64,000 nt of DNA from Virgibacillus necropolis (GTDB lineage Bacteria > Bacillota > Bacilli > Bacillales > Amphibacillaceae): the NCBI RefSeq assembly GCF_002224365.1, contig NZ_CP022437.1, forward strand, positions 2,108,001 through 2,172,000, written 5' to 3'. Below the pieces are notes generated by a model. It was not told where the DNA came from. It worked only from the letters and a program-made list of their open reading frames with translations, and did not search any database. Position 1 is the stretch's first letter. Each line of letters begins with the position of its first letter. Made by a program: the position numbers and the translations under genes. This document shows, piece by piece, positions 42,888 through 52,305 of this stretch.

Positions 42888-43682
42888 ATGAATAAGCGAT
42901 TAATAGCCAAAAAGGTAATCGTTACAGGAGCCTCAAGCGGTATTGGGGAAAGGCTAGTATGGCATATTGCTAAAAATGGCGGAATTCCAATTATGCTGGC
43001 ACGATCGATTGACAAACTAGAAGGTATTCAACACCAGCTTAGTGAGGCGTTTGGTATACAGGCATTTAGTTATCAGGTTGATTTACTGGACGAAGAAAAA
43101 CGGGAAGCTGTATTTAAACAAATTCTAATCGATCACCCACAGGTGTGTGGTTTGATCAATAATGCTGGTTCTGGGTTGTTTGAATATGTCGAGTCGATGA
43201 ACTGGGAAGAAGCTAAAAAGATGTTTGAACTAAATGTATTCGCACTTGTTCAGGGGACACAGCAAGTATTAAACCACTTTCTTACTAACCGAGAAGGGCA
43301 CATTGTAAATATTGCTTCACAGGCAGGGAAAATGGCGACACCCAAATCATCTGTCTATGCTTCTACCAAACATGCAGTTCTTGGTTTTACCAATGCATTA
43401 CGAATGGAAGTCGCAAGTAAGCATATTGCTGTCACAGCAGTTAATCTCGGGCCGGTGCGAACGAACTTCTTTGTCGATGCCGATCCGACTGGAAGTTATC
43501 AAGTTAAGATAGCAGCCTATATGCTTGACCCAGATCGTGTTGCGAAAAAGATTGTAAACCATTTATTTAAGAAGAAACGTGAAATTAATATGCCAGGATG
43601 GATGGAGTTTGGAAGTAAGCTCTACACACTTTTTCCAAAGACAATGGAGTTAATATTAAAAAGCCAGTTTAATAAAAAGTGA
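42888..43682 (+). CDS. yqjQ: Short-chain dehydrogenase/reductase (YqjQ-like)
   Basis: A 264-residue classical SDR. Cofactor motif TGASSGIGERL (about residues 12-22), INNAGSG, catalytic Ser in IVNIASQAG and the YASTKHAV YxxxK motif are all visible. GPVRTNFF follows. The C-terminal 30 residues are hydrophobic/basic, suggesting membrane contact. ATG at 42888 preceded by AGGTGG; GTG 42879 is the alternative. Probably co-transcribed with the yqjP-like gene. End of the conserved yqj block. Confidence 0.9.
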   Translation: MNKRLIAKKVIVTGASSGIGERLVWHIAKNGGIPIMLARSIDKLEGIQHQLSEAFGIQAFSYQVDLLDEEKREAVFKQILIDHPQVCGLINNAGSGLFEYVESMNWEEAKKMFELNVFALVQGTQQVLNHFLTNREGHIVNIASQAGKMATPKSSVYASTKHAVLGFTNALRMEVASKHIAVTAVNLGPVRTNFFVDADPTGSYQVKIAAYMLDPDRVAKKIVNHLFKKKREINMPGWMEFGSKLYTLFPKTMELILKSQFNKK

Positions 43683-44109
43683 TTGGAAAAAACGTAAAGA
43701 TGCTTAAGATAATCTCTCTAGCCATAGCTATATATGTATTACTTATACAAAATGAATTTCCGGACTTTAAAAAGCTAAGCATTTGATGCCACCTTATATA
43801 CTTCATTTTACGATAGTAATAGTAATAACCTTTTAGTGGAACTCCATATTTAATCTATAATCGAAATAAAATAAAGTTTGGTGGCGTTATGTTGTCATGT
43901 TTGTTGTATGTATAAATTATGGTAATTGAAAAGTATAGAAGACTTAAAAAAGAATGTAAATTAGTTTCTTACACGTAAGGAAAGTATATTAGTTTTAAGG
44001 AAACGCCGGTGTAAGAAAAGCTTCGCCATTCGCTATTAAGGACTTGGCGAATGCCGAGTTTTTCTAACAATTAAGTTGGTGTTAGTAGTAAGGAAGGAAG
44101 TACAAAACT
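43683..44109. other. Gap without a supported gene
   Basis: AT-rich DNA. An imperfect hairpin, GCCATTCGC with GGCGAATGCC, at 44028-44057 is followed by GAGTTTTTCTAAC and may terminate transcripts just before the next gene. Nothing else was recognised. Confidence 0.4.
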
Positions 44110-44817
44110 ATGGATTTCGAAACAGTTATGCGGGAGCTTGAAGCATTGGGCAAGGAACAAATGAAAAAAAGGTACATATCCAATGGTGCACACGAGCCGC
44201 TTTTTGGCGTGGCTACAGGTGCTATGAAACCAATCGCAAAGAAAATAAAAGGAAATCAACGTTTAGCTGATGAACTTTATGCTACAGGTAACTATGATGC
44301 AATGTACTTTGCGGGTATTATTGCAGACCCAAAAGCCATGACAGAGTCGGATTTTGACGCTTGGATGGATGCAGCATATTTTTATATGCTATCCGATTAT
44401 GTGGTAGCAGTAACATTATCTGAGTCAGATATTGCACAAGACGTTGCCGATAAATGGATTGCAAGCGGTCAGGAGCTGAGAATGTCAGCGGGCTGGAGTT
44501 GTTACTGTTGGCTTTTAGGGAATCGCCCAGACAATGAATTTTCTGAAAGCAAGATTTCCAATATGCTCGATGTCGTGAAAAATGCGATTCATAATTCGCC
44601 AGAACGAACGAAATCTGCTATGAATAATTTCCTATACACTGTGGGTATTTCATACTTACCACTAAATGAAAAGGCAATTGAGACCGCAACGGAAATAGGT
44701 ACAGTAGAAATCAAGCGAGAAAAGAAAAAAAGCAGTTTCCTAAACGCTTACGAAAGTATTCAAAAAGAAATGGATAAAGGAAAGCTAGGTTTCAAACGCA
44801 AATATGTAAGATGTTAA
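44110..44817 (+). CDS. DNA alkylation repair enzyme-like (AlkD/HEAT-type) protein
   Basis: A 235-residue all-helical protein of the DNA alkylation repair family (PF08713-like). RYISNGAHEPLFGVATGAMKP at the N-terminus and the repeats LADELYATGNYDAMYFAGII, WMDAAYFYMLSDYVVA fit the HEAT-like superhelix that binds alkylated bases. Lys/Arg-rich C-terminus (EIKREKKKSSF; GFKRKYV). Some members have lost glycosylase activity; the catalytic Asp cannot be assigned by eye. GGAAGGAAG precedes the ATG. Confidence 0.8.
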   Translation: MDFETVMRELEALGKEQMKKRYISNGAHEPLFGVATGAMKPIAKKIKGNQRLADELYATGNYDAMYFAGIIADPKAMTESDFDAWMDAAYFYMLSDYVVAVTLSESDIAQDVADKWIASGQELRMSAGWSCYCWLLGNRPDNEFSESKISNMLDVVKNAIHNSPERTKSAMNNFLYTVGISYLPLNEKAIETATEIGTVEIKREKKKSSFLNAYESIQKEMDKGKLGFKRKYVRC

Positions 44818-44978
44818 AATTAGCTTCGGCATAGGAGTGTTGATCCAAGGAGGACTGACGCTCTTTTTGTTGAAGTTACTGAACGAACGACGCAGGATAG
44901 TGGAAGAAAAAAGAACCTGATGAATGTAAATTATTAAACGTATCCTCTGTATCGTAGGCTTCTTTTAAACATAATAAA

Positions 44979-45021
44979 TGCTCCCTCTTAGTAACCAAAT
45001 TAATTAAAGGGGAGCATATCA
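44979..45021. other. Relic resembling the right end of the IS3-family element
   Basis: TGCTCCCTCTTAGTAACCAAATT ... TTAAAGGGGAGCATATCA parallels TACTCCCCTTAGATAAACAAATT ... CTAATGGGGAGCATATCA at 20159-20219. It also folds as a GCTCCCcTT/AAGGGGAGC stem, so it may work as a terminator for the fragment on the minus strand. Confidence 0.5.
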
Positions 45022-45039
45022 CTTTTAGTATTCCGTGTA

Positions 45040-45471
45040 CTACTCTGCAGGTTGAAAATCTTCAAGGGAATCAACTTCCATATATGCTGGTACAGCTAAT
45101 CCAATCTTGGTACCTTCATAGCTTGGTCCTAGATCTATAAATTCACCTTCATGTTCCTTATATAAAGCACCATGCGTCGTAGGCATCCATGGAGAAAGAG
45201 AAGCATCAGCATCACCTGTTGAAATTGATTCAAACAAAATAGCTGGATCAAGTGGAGTAAGTGTAATGTTGTATCCTTGTTGCGCCAATACAATTTTAGC
45301 TACGTTTGCTGTAAATAATTCTGAATTCCAAAGAGATGAAACTAATTCTATTGGAGTACCATCTACTGGATCTACTCCTTCTGTCCATTTTGCAACTACT
45401 TCTTGATTTTCATCTACCCACTGCTGTGCTAACTCATCCATCTCTAATTCTTCTTCATGAGCTGTTAGCAA
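45040..45471 (-). pseudogene. Glycine-betaine/proline ABC transporter binding protein (OpuAC-like), 5' fragment
   Basis: The readable part (MDELAQQWVDENQEVVAKW ... ELVSSLWNSELFTANVAKIV, ESISTGDADASLSPWMPTTH, DLGPSYEGTKIGLAVPAYM) is the first lobe of an OpuAC-type betaine-binding protein. It has no signal peptide or lipobox, and a stop comes directly after SLEDFQPAE where the second lobe should follow. So both ends are missing. The TTG-led frame at 45471 has no ribosome binding site. A separate fragment of the second lobe is at 54001-54270. Confidence 0.8.
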
Positions 45472-45831
45472 GGCTGATTCGACGCAGCATGATATTATAA
45501 AAAATATCTTTTTTCTAATGGGTCACTCTTGTAAATTGTCGGATCCCAATAAAATTAATATGAAGTTATACGAACCCACATGTAAAAAAAGGAACATGGG
45601 ATAAGTACTATAAAGGAATGCCGATTCGCACTTGTAAACTTACTATCATAGGTTGAATCAACTAGCACACTATGATTATCCAATTTTAAAAAGCAGAAAT
45701 CAGATAATTTCAAAGGGGGCGATTATATGGAAAAGAAGGAGTCGGATTAACGAAACTTCTTGAATGAATCACACACAAAGTCGATTTTAATTAATATGAA
45801 GAGCTAGATAGTTCAGACCATATGTAGCTTG

Positions 45832-45954
45832 ATGGATGACCAGGTGTATACCAGGAATGACGCTGTCTATTCTTTATTGGAAGTAGTAGCATTGATAGAA
45901 TTAGAAGAAAAAAAGGTTGACCCAAACGAGGCTAGAAATAGATTGGTGAATTAA
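45832..45954 (+). other. Short orphan frame, probable gene scrap
   Basis: Forty codons, MDDQVYTRNDAVYSLLEVVA ... EEKKVDPNEARNRLVN, no ribosome binding site and a stop nine codons upstream. The helical, acidic sequence is protein-like but unknown. The remaining 45472-46090 has no gene that I can support. Confidence 0.3.
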
Positions 45955-46093
45955 GTTAGTTTTGACTGTCTTTAAATGAGTAGTTTATCGTCATGGTTTG
46001 GTGCGAGAGTTTGTGCTTGTTAGTCAAGATACACTATTAATATTCAATAGACTAGCGTTTGTATTGTATCCCAGTTTATTTCACCTATCCGAG

Positions 46094-46153
46094 AAAAGCG
46101 TCAAATAATCCTCTATCCAAAAATCCGGATGAAGGATTATTTAACGCCTTCAA
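46094..46153 (-). terminator. Terminator downstream of the GabR-like gene
   Basis: On the minus strand GCGTTAAATAATCCT pairs with AGGATTATTTGACGC across CATCC/GGATAG inner bases, and is followed by TTTTCTC. It lies about 120 bp after the regulator's stop. Confidence 0.65.
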
Positions 46154-46273
46154 TGCAACTATGCTATTGCTCATTTCACATCTTATTTAACCATCACCAA
46201 AAGCTATGGCATTATCTTGGGATATGCCAATGTAGTCTAGCATGGCTTTAATTCAGGATTTTTTTGCTATCCC

Positions 46274-47683
46274 TCAGCAAATAACATGATATAACCGTTC
46301 CACCGCCTCAACTATGTCTTCTTGTTTAATACTCGCAAAGCCAATGACCAGTTTGATGTTCTTTCTATTGCTAACCTCATTTCCCAGTAAGAATCGTTTT
46401 ATTGTAAAGATCTCGAGTTTTTCTTGTTGTGCGTTTACATCGATTTCTTCATAGCTTTTGTCTGTATTGAATTCTGCAGAAAAGTGAAGACCAGCTGGTA
46501 CATCTTTAATGTGTACCTTATCCTGAAATCTTGATCGCAGCTCTTTTATTAAGTGTTTTCGTTTCTTGTTATAATGTTGATTCATTCTTTTAATGTGCTT
46601 GGCATATTCACCATTTTGTATAAAATAGTGTAACGTATATAAATGAAGCGAATTACTCCCTTGCCAATCTGAAAAGTAGTATCGATACAATTCCAGCAAG
46701 CTAGGCGGCAATACCATATAGCTGATTCGAAAACTGGGTAAAAGTGTTTTGGAAAAAGAACCAACATAGATGACGCTGTGGTTTTGATCAAGGCTTTGTA
46801 AGGAAGGAATATTATCTGTCCCATATTTAAACTCACTATCATAATCATCTTCTATAATATACCGATTACCACGCATCGCAGCCCAATTTAATAACTCAAC
46901 TCTTCTGGATATCGGCATAATAATTCCAGTTGGAAACTGGTGAGAGGGTGTAACAAATAAAAAATTTGGATTCGATACTTTTACTTCTTTGAAATCTATT
47001 CCTTCCTTGTCTAATGCAATAGGTGATATTTCGAACTTTAGGCTTTTTAATAATTGAAAAATACGGGAATATCCTGGGTTCTCTACAGCTATTTTTGTAT
47101 TTGATGGTTGCACACCCATCAAATGATGAATTAGCGGTTGGGTTCCTGTACCGATAACGATTTGCTCGGGTTCACAGATAACGCCACGAGTCAAAGCGAT
47201 CATATGAGAAATCGTCTTTCTTACGGCTAAAGGTCCCTGAGGATGAGTGATTTGAGAAAGCTCATCCCTAAATACGTTTATTGCTTTTTGTTGGCTTTTC
47301 GTCCACTCATGAAATGGAAACATAGAACAGTCTGTTGTGATATGAGATAAGGACAACCATCCTTCTTTATGGTTGGAAGTTTCTCTTAAATGCTCTGGTA
47401 ATTGATACTTATTTAGGGGATATTTGTTAATAAAGTTCCCTATATCTTCGACGAAATACCCTCTCCGTTCAATTGTATAAATGTATCCTTCTGCAAGCAA
47501 TTGTTCATAAGCAGTAGCAACCGAATTAATGCTCACCATTAAATCACTAGCCATTTGCCTTTTTGAAGGTAGTTTATCACCAGCATTGATAGTATGTTCC
47601 GATATGAATCCTTTTAATTTTTCGTAAATCTGCTTATAAATAGGTTTGGAATTATTAACCTTATCTATATAAAACTTAATCAT
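46274..47683 (-). CDS. gabR: MocR-type PLP-dependent regulator, GabR-like
   Basis: A 469-residue two-domain regulator. Residues 1-75 are a GntR winged helix (KQIYEKLKGFISEHTINAGD ... SINSVATAYEQLLAEGYIYT). Residues about 115-469 are a class I aminotransferase fold that binds PLP, with the probable Schiff-base lysine in VGSFSKTLLPSFR. GabR activates gabT-gabD with GABA and PLP and represses itself. It is divergent from gabD, and its target gabT has been lost (47791-47931), so its regulatory logic here may be altered. Confidence 0.87.
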   Translation of the reverse strand: MIKFYIDKVNNSKPIYKQIYEKLKGFISEHTINAGDKLPSKRQMASDLMVSINSVATAYEQLLAEGYIYTIERRGYFVEDIGNFINKYPLNKYQLPEHLRETSNHKEGWLSLSHITTDCSMFPFHEWTKSQQKAINVFRDELSQITHPQGPLAVRKTISHMIALTRGVICEPEQIVIGTGTQPLIHHLMGVQPSNTKIAVENPGYSRIFQLLKSLKFEISPIALDKEGIDFKEVKVSNPNFLFVTPSHQFPTGIIMPISRRVELLNWAAMRGNRYIIEDDYDSEFKYGTDNIPSLQSLDQNHSVIYVGSFSKTLLPSFRISYMVLPPSLLELYRYYFSDWQGSNSLHLYTLHYFIQNGEYAKHIKRMNQHYNKKRKHLIKELRSRFQDKVHIKDVPAGLHFSAEFNTDKSYEEIDVNAQQEKLEIFTIKRFLLGNEVSNRKNIKLVIGFASIKQEDIVEAVERLYHVIC

Positions 47684-47719
47684 CCAACATCATCCTTGGT
47701 CCCTAGTTTTTTTTAATTC

Positions 47720-47739
47720 TGGTACTTTTCATTATACCA
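47720..47739 (+). promoter_or_regulatory. Candidate GabR-type operator in the divergent region
   Basis: TGGTACTTTTCATTATACCA contains ATACCA (47734-47739), the GabR half-site known from B. subtilis, and an inverted TGGTAC (47720-47725). The known arrangement is two direct ATACCA repeats about 34 bp apart; I see only one good half-site plus the inverted partner. Confidence 0.4.
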
Positions 47740-47790
47740 ATGAAGTATCATACTAGTCTATAAATTCAGTAACAATAAAGGAGGTCTATA

Positions 47791-47931
47791 GTGGAAACGG
47801 TTACGACTGCTTCAAAATTGCAAGAGAAAAGTATGTGCTAAGGGAAGTTAACAATGGCAACTTAAACAGAGTATAGGATACAGGTGGTGCCACAATTAGT
47901 GATATCGATCAGAATGAGTGGATCGACTCTT
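47791..47931 (+). pseudogene. gabT: gabT (4-aminobutyrate aminotransferase) 5' scar
   Basis: GGAGG then GTG at 47791 begins METVTTASKLQEK before a stop. In another frame the text continues VNNGNLNRV, (stop), DTGGATISDIDQNEWIDS, and stops at 47931. That matches residues of about 10-50 of GabT (QEKR..V..GVSNGN ... DLDGR.FIDFAG). The remaining 380 or so codons are gone, and gabD follows after 17 bp. So a deletion removed the aminotransferase but kept the regulator and dehydrogenase. Confidence 0.78.
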
Positions 47932-47948
47932 AGGAGGGAGTATTAGCA

Positions 47949-49340
47949 ATGACAGAAGCATTACAAGTAAAAAATCCTGCTACAGGGGAACTTGTTGAAG
48001 AAGTAAGGATAAATACCGAAGAAGAAATACTTGAGGCATTGAAAAAAGGGAATGCGGCTTTTAAGAAATGGTCCAAAATGAATGCACATGAACGGTCAAG
48101 ACTGTTAAAAAAATGGGCAGATCGAATTCAGAAAGAAAAAGAAGAAATCGCCAAAATCATGACGTTGGAAAGTGGGAAACCAATTAATGAATCCTTAGGA
48201 GAAGTGGATTATGCCACCAGTTATATTGACTGGTATGCGGAAGAGGCAAAACGAATTTATGGTCGGACAATTCCAGCTAATTCGGAGTCTAAACGAATTG
48301 TTGTAACTCGTCAACCGGTTGGACTCGTTGCAGCTATTACGCCGTGGAATTTCCCTGCAGCCATGATGACGAGAAAAGCTGCACCTGCGCTAGCTGCAGG
48401 GTGTACGTTCATTGTCAAACCAGCGGAGGAAACACCCTTAACAACGATAAAGCTGATTGAATTGGCACATGAAGTTGGTATACCGGAAGATGCTATTCAA
48501 TGTGTGATTGGTTATGGCAGTGAGGTCGGAAAGATTTTCACCGAGAGTGAATATGTACGGAAAATAACATTTACCGGGTCAACGCCAGTTGGGAAGCACC
48601 TTATTAAAAATAGTGCTGATACGGTAAAACATGTCTCGATGGAATTGGGTGGGCATGCACCGCTGATTATCGCAGAAGACGCCGATATCGATTTTGTTGT
48701 CACACAAACAATTGCTTCAAAGTTTAGAAATGCTGGTCAAACTTGTATTTGTGCAAACCGTGTACTTGTGCATGAAAATATAGCTGATGAATTTTCCAGC
48801 AAATTAACTAAAGAAGTTCTTAAATTAAAAGTTGGGAATGGATTAGAAAAACGGACGCAGGTTGGACCTGTAATTAATGTGAAAGGCTTTGACAAGGTTA
48901 TGTCGCAAATTCATGATGCGAAGGAAAAGGGGGCAGAGGTATTATGCGGAAATCAATTTGACGCTGACAGAGAAGCTGGTTATTTCTTTATCCATCCAAC
49001 TGTACTCAAAAATGTAAGCGAAAACATGAAAATAATGCAAGAAGAAACATTCGGGCCAGTCGTTCCGATAACAACCTTTAAGGATATTAAAGAAGCAGTG
49101 CAAATTGCCAATGGTACACCATATGGTTTAGCTGCCTATTTCTTTACCAATGATTATCGAACAGGAACATTTCTGCATGAAAACTTAGACTTTGGTATTG
49201 TCGGCTGGAACGATGGTGCCCCATCTACCGCACAGGCTCCATTTGGTGGTATGAAAGAAAGCGGACTAGGGCGTGAAGGCGGAATAGAAGGAATAGAGCC
49301 TTATTTAGAAACGAAGTATTTGTCGGTGGGTGGTATATAG
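47949..49340 (+). CDS. gabD: Succinate-semialdehyde dehydrogenase
   Basis: A 463-residue NAD(P)-dependent ALDH. Cofactor and catalytic parts: [24 protein letters not shown] segment (about 137-160), [13 protein letters not shown], the base Glu in [18 protein letters not shown] and the nucleophile Cys in [15 protein letters not shown]. Length and ATVTPWNFP/GHAP wording fit the GabD branch. TAGGAGGGAG precedes the ATG. It oxidises succinate semialdehyde to succinate, the second step of GABA use; with gabT missing here, the aldehyde must come from another transaminase. Confidence 0.9.
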   Translation: MTEALQVKNPATGELVEEVRINTEEEILEALKKGNAAFKKWSKMNAHERSRLLKKWADRIQKEKEEIAKIMTLESGKPINESLGEVDYATSYIDWYAEEAKRIYGRTIPANSESKRIVVTRQPVGLVAAITPWNFPAAMMTRKAAPALAAGCTFIVKPAEETPLTTIKLIELAHEVGIPEDAIQCVIGYGSEVGKIFTESEYVRKITFTGSTPVGKHLIKNSADTVKHVSMELGGHAPLIIAEDADIDFVVTQTIASKFRNAGQTCICANRVLVHENIADEFSSKLTKEVLKLKVGNGLEKRTQVGPVINVKGFDKVMSQIHDAKEKGAEVLCGNQFDADREAGYFFIHPTVLKNVSENMKIMQEETFGPVVPITTFKDIKEAVQIANGTPYGLAAYFFTNDYRTGTFLHENLDFGIVGWNDGAPSTAQAPFGGMKESGLGREGGIEGIEPYLETKYLSVGGI

Positions 49341-49484
49341 GTATAGTTGTTTAGGACCACAAAATGAATAGACACTTTATAAAAGTGTAATATACTGATC
49401 AACCGCTAAACAGTACAAGGTTAATTTCTTAGGACATTAAAAGAACTATCAATGCTTTTTATATTTAGTTTAAGGAGGTATATT

Positions 49485-50705
49485 TTGGAGATTAATTTAG
49501 ACAGGATAATTGAACAGTTCAATCTGATGTCAAATGTTGGGATTGATTCCAATGGAGGTATAACACGATTAGCCCTATCACAAGAAGATAAAGAGGCTAG
49601 GGATTTACTAGTTTCCTGGATGAAAAATGTTGGCTTATCGATACGAGTAGATGATGTTGGTAATATTTATGGTAGAAGGGAGGGAAGTGTTTCAGATGCT
49701 AAACCAATAGTTTTAGGCTCACACTTAGATTCGATAGAGGACTCCGGACAATTTGACGGGGTAATGGGTATTTTAGCCGCTTTAGAGGTTGTGAGAGTCC
49801 TAAATGACTATTCTATTAAAACAAAAAGACCAATTGAAATTGTTAACTTTACAAATGAAGAAGGAATTCGCTTTAAAAACCTGATGACTGGAAGTGGTGT
49901 TCTATCACAAGATTATGATATTGAAAGTGTATACAATGAGAAGGATGCACATGGAAAAACCTTTTTGGATGAGTTAAAAGCAATAAACTATTTAGGAAAG
50001 AAAGAGCATCGCTTACTGGAAGCTAAAGCGTTTGTAGAATTGCATATTGAACAAGGACCTATACTTGATTCTGAAAAAATATCCATAGGAGCTGTTGAAG
50101 GTACCTTAGGAGCGAATTGGTTACAGGTTAAAGTGGTAGGAGAAGAAAGTAATTCAGGGCCTACACCAATGTATGTAAGAAAAGATCCTCTTATTTCAAC
50201 TGCTAAGTTGATTTTAGAAATAAATAAACTAGTTAAAGAAATTGGAGAAAGAGCGATTATAACGATTGGGGACGTTAAAGTTAAACCGGGGAATATTAAT
50301 ACTGTTCCAGGGGAGGTAACATTCTTAGTTGATGTTCGAGGAGAAAATGAAAAGGAAAACAACTTAGGTGTAGAATTGGTAATTGAAAAGTTAAAAACAA
50401 TTGCTAAAGAATATGAAGTACAAATTGAATTCAAAACTTTGCGTTCAGCGGAACCGGCTGTCTTTTCTCCCGAAATTGTAGACACTATATTTAGTGCAGC
50501 TGACAAGTTAGGGTATTCTGTCAAAAGAATGGTAAGTGGAGCAGGTCATAACTCTTCTTTTATGAACAACATTTGCCCTACAGCAATGATTTTTGTACCT
50601 AGTGTGGATGGGAAAAGTCATAATCCTAAAGAACTAACAAGATGGACAGATATAGAAAAGGGGGCAAATACATTACTATATACTACGTTGAATTTAATGA
50701 CGTAA
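49485..50705 (+). CDS. Zn-dependent amidohydrolase, allantoate/N-carbamoyl-L-amino acid hydrolase family
   Basis: A 406-residue M20 hydantoinase/carbamoylase-family protein. Metal ligands are visible in GSHLDSIEDSGQFDGVMG (His, Asp), NFTNEEGIRF (Glu-Glu) and ELHIEQGPIL (His), with the late GAGHNSSFM His. The dimer-lid motif, usually AHAGTTPM, reads NSGPTPM, so its substrate-contacting His is missing. TTG at 49485 lies 7 bp after AAGGAGG; the ATG-led frame from 49452 overlaps that site. Followed by a transporter and a paralogous hydrolase. Confidence 0.87.
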   Translation: MEINLDRIIEQFNLMSNVGIDSNGGITRLALSQEDKEARDLLVSWMKNVGLSIRVDDVGNIYGRREGSVSDAKPIVLGSHLDSIEDSGQFDGVMGILAALEVVRVLNDYSIKTKRPIEIVNFTNEEGIRFKNLMTGSGVLSQDYDIESVYNEKDAHGKTFLDELKAINYLGKKEHRLLEAKAFVELHIEQGPILDSEKISIGAVEGTLGANWLQVKVVGEESNSGPTPMYVRKDPLISTAKLILEINKLVKEIGERAIITIGDVKVKPGNINTVPGEVTFLVDVRGENEKENNLGVELVIEKLKTIAKEYEVQIEFKTLRSAEPAVFSPEIVDTIFSAADKLGYSVKRMVSGAGHNSSFMNNICPTAMIFVPSVDGKSHNPKELTRWTDIEKGANTLLYTTLNLMT

Positions 50706-50744
50706 GGTATAAAATATATTTAAAAACGAGGGGGAGATACAAAT

Positions 50745-52064
50745 ATGTTTGAGGCACCTACAATATGGGGAATAGTACCGCTTTTAATATTTATCTTCTT
50801 TGCTTTTAGAGGTTGGAATCCAGTTGCCGCTTTATTATTAGCAGTAATAGTAGGAGCGGTAATGAGTGGCGAAGGGCTAATTGGGATATCAAGTTCCATA
50901 AAAGATGGATTGGGTTCTTTTTTAGCTTATGTTGGTTTAATGATTTTATCTGGAGCAGGATTAGGGAAAATTATAGAAAGGACGGGAGCTGCCCAAAACT
51001 TAGTAAAGTTTATTATGATAAAGTTAAAAGTTAATTCTCCTACAAAGGCTATTTTTGGCACAATGCTTTGTTCAATGCTGATTACTGGAATGCTAGGAAC
51101 ACTAGCGGGCGCCAACGCGGTTATAGCCCCTGTTATTATACCAATAGTTGCAGCTGTAGGCGTATCATCAAGTGTTGTAGCTGTCATTTTTCAAGGTGCA
51201 GGAACAACTGGACTCTTCTTAGGTCCTTTTACACCTCCAATGGTAACAATAACAGAATTAACTGGACTGTCTTATAAACAAGTTTTATTTTCAGCTAGTA
51301 TACCTTTAACTATTATTGTATGGATAACTACATTTATTTATTGTAAAGTAATATTGAAAAAATCTTTAAAAACTAATCCGTATACTGAAGGGGATATTGT
51401 ATTAATAGAATCTGATAGTGAAGATGGTTCAATTTCTAAAAGAGATAAAAAAATTAAAGCGCAGTCAACTTTCGCTTTTATTGCTACATTATTAGGTTTA
51501 ATAATTTATGGAGTCATAATAGAGGGTGGATCAACTTTTGCCATAGGCATAATATTAACAACCGCTGTCGTTACGGGATTAGTTGGTAGACTCTCGCCAA
51601 ACGAAATAGCTAGTACTTTTTTTGAAGGTGCCAAACCATTAATATGGCTATTTTTCCAATTTGTTTTATTTTCTCCTTTTATTTATTACATCGAAAAATT
51701 AGGAGGATTTGAAGCAATAGCTAATTACTTGTTGCCTTTAGTTGAAAATGGTGGAAACGAAATGTTTTTGAGTTTAGCAACGATCTTAGGAGTTGTTGGT
51801 ATACCAGGAGCATCTGTTGCTCAAATGACTGTTTTACAGGAAATGTTTGCTGATACAATCACAACCTTAGGGATACCAATGACAGTATGGGTTTTAGCTC
51901 TTCTAGTTGGATCGCAAATGACTGAATATTTATATCCAGTAGGAGACACATTAGGGGCAATGGGTATTGCACGCTCAAAAGATCTAAAGAATATGGTTAC
52001 TTTTGGGGTAGTTGTTACAATAGCTGCGGTAATAATGGCAGTTATAATGTTTATGTTTGTATAA
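50745..52064 (+). CDS. Ion-transporter-superfamily permease (GntP/NhaC-like)
   Basis: A 439-residue integral membrane protein with about eleven hydrophobic segments. Two repeated halves, the hairpin-like GAGLGKIIERTGAAQNLVKF, GANAVIAPVIIPIVAAVGV and GAGTTGLFLGPFTPPMVTIT loops suit GntP, NhaC or related ion-coupled permeases. No substrate can be read from sequence. Being flanked by two carbamoylase-type hydrolases, it may import ureido-acids, N-acyl amino acids or allantoate. GAGGGGGAG precedes the ATG. Confidence 0.7.
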   Translation: MFEAPTIWGIVPLLIFIFFAFRGWNPVAALLLAVIVGAVMSGEGLIGISSSIKDGLGSFLAYVGLMILSGAGLGKIIERTGAAQNLVKFIMIKLKVNSPTKAIFGTMLCSMLITGMLGTLAGANAVIAPVIIPIVAAVGVSSSVVAVIFQGAGTTGLFLGPFTPPMVTITELTGLSYKQVLFSASIPLTIIVWITTFIYCKVILKKSLKTNPYTEGDIVLIESDSEDGSISKRDKKIKAQSTFAFIATLLGLIIYGVIIEGGSTFAIGIILTTAVVTGLVGRLSPNEIASTFFEGAKPLIWLFFQFVLFSPFIYYIEKLGGFEAIANYLLPLVENGGNEMFLSLATILGVVGIPGASVAQMTVLQEMFADTITTLGIPMTVWVLALLVGSQMTEYLYPVGDTLGAMGIARSKDLKNMVTFGVVVTIAAVIMAVIMFMFV

Positions 52065-52305
52065 CTGATGATAATTGACTTAGGTTAATTGTAGATTTAA
52101 ATTTTTTGGAAGTAGAATGACTAATATCGCTTGTCCCAAAACAAGAATGGTATTAATGTAATATGACAAAGTTAAAGGAGATTGTATACTAAATAGATTT
52201 TAATGATGATAGTAATTTCTTTAACACTCTTAATTAGAAAGTTGTTTTATGTAGAACACATGTAAACTTTGGTGAAATAGATGATACGAAAGGAGTAATA
52301 TTATA

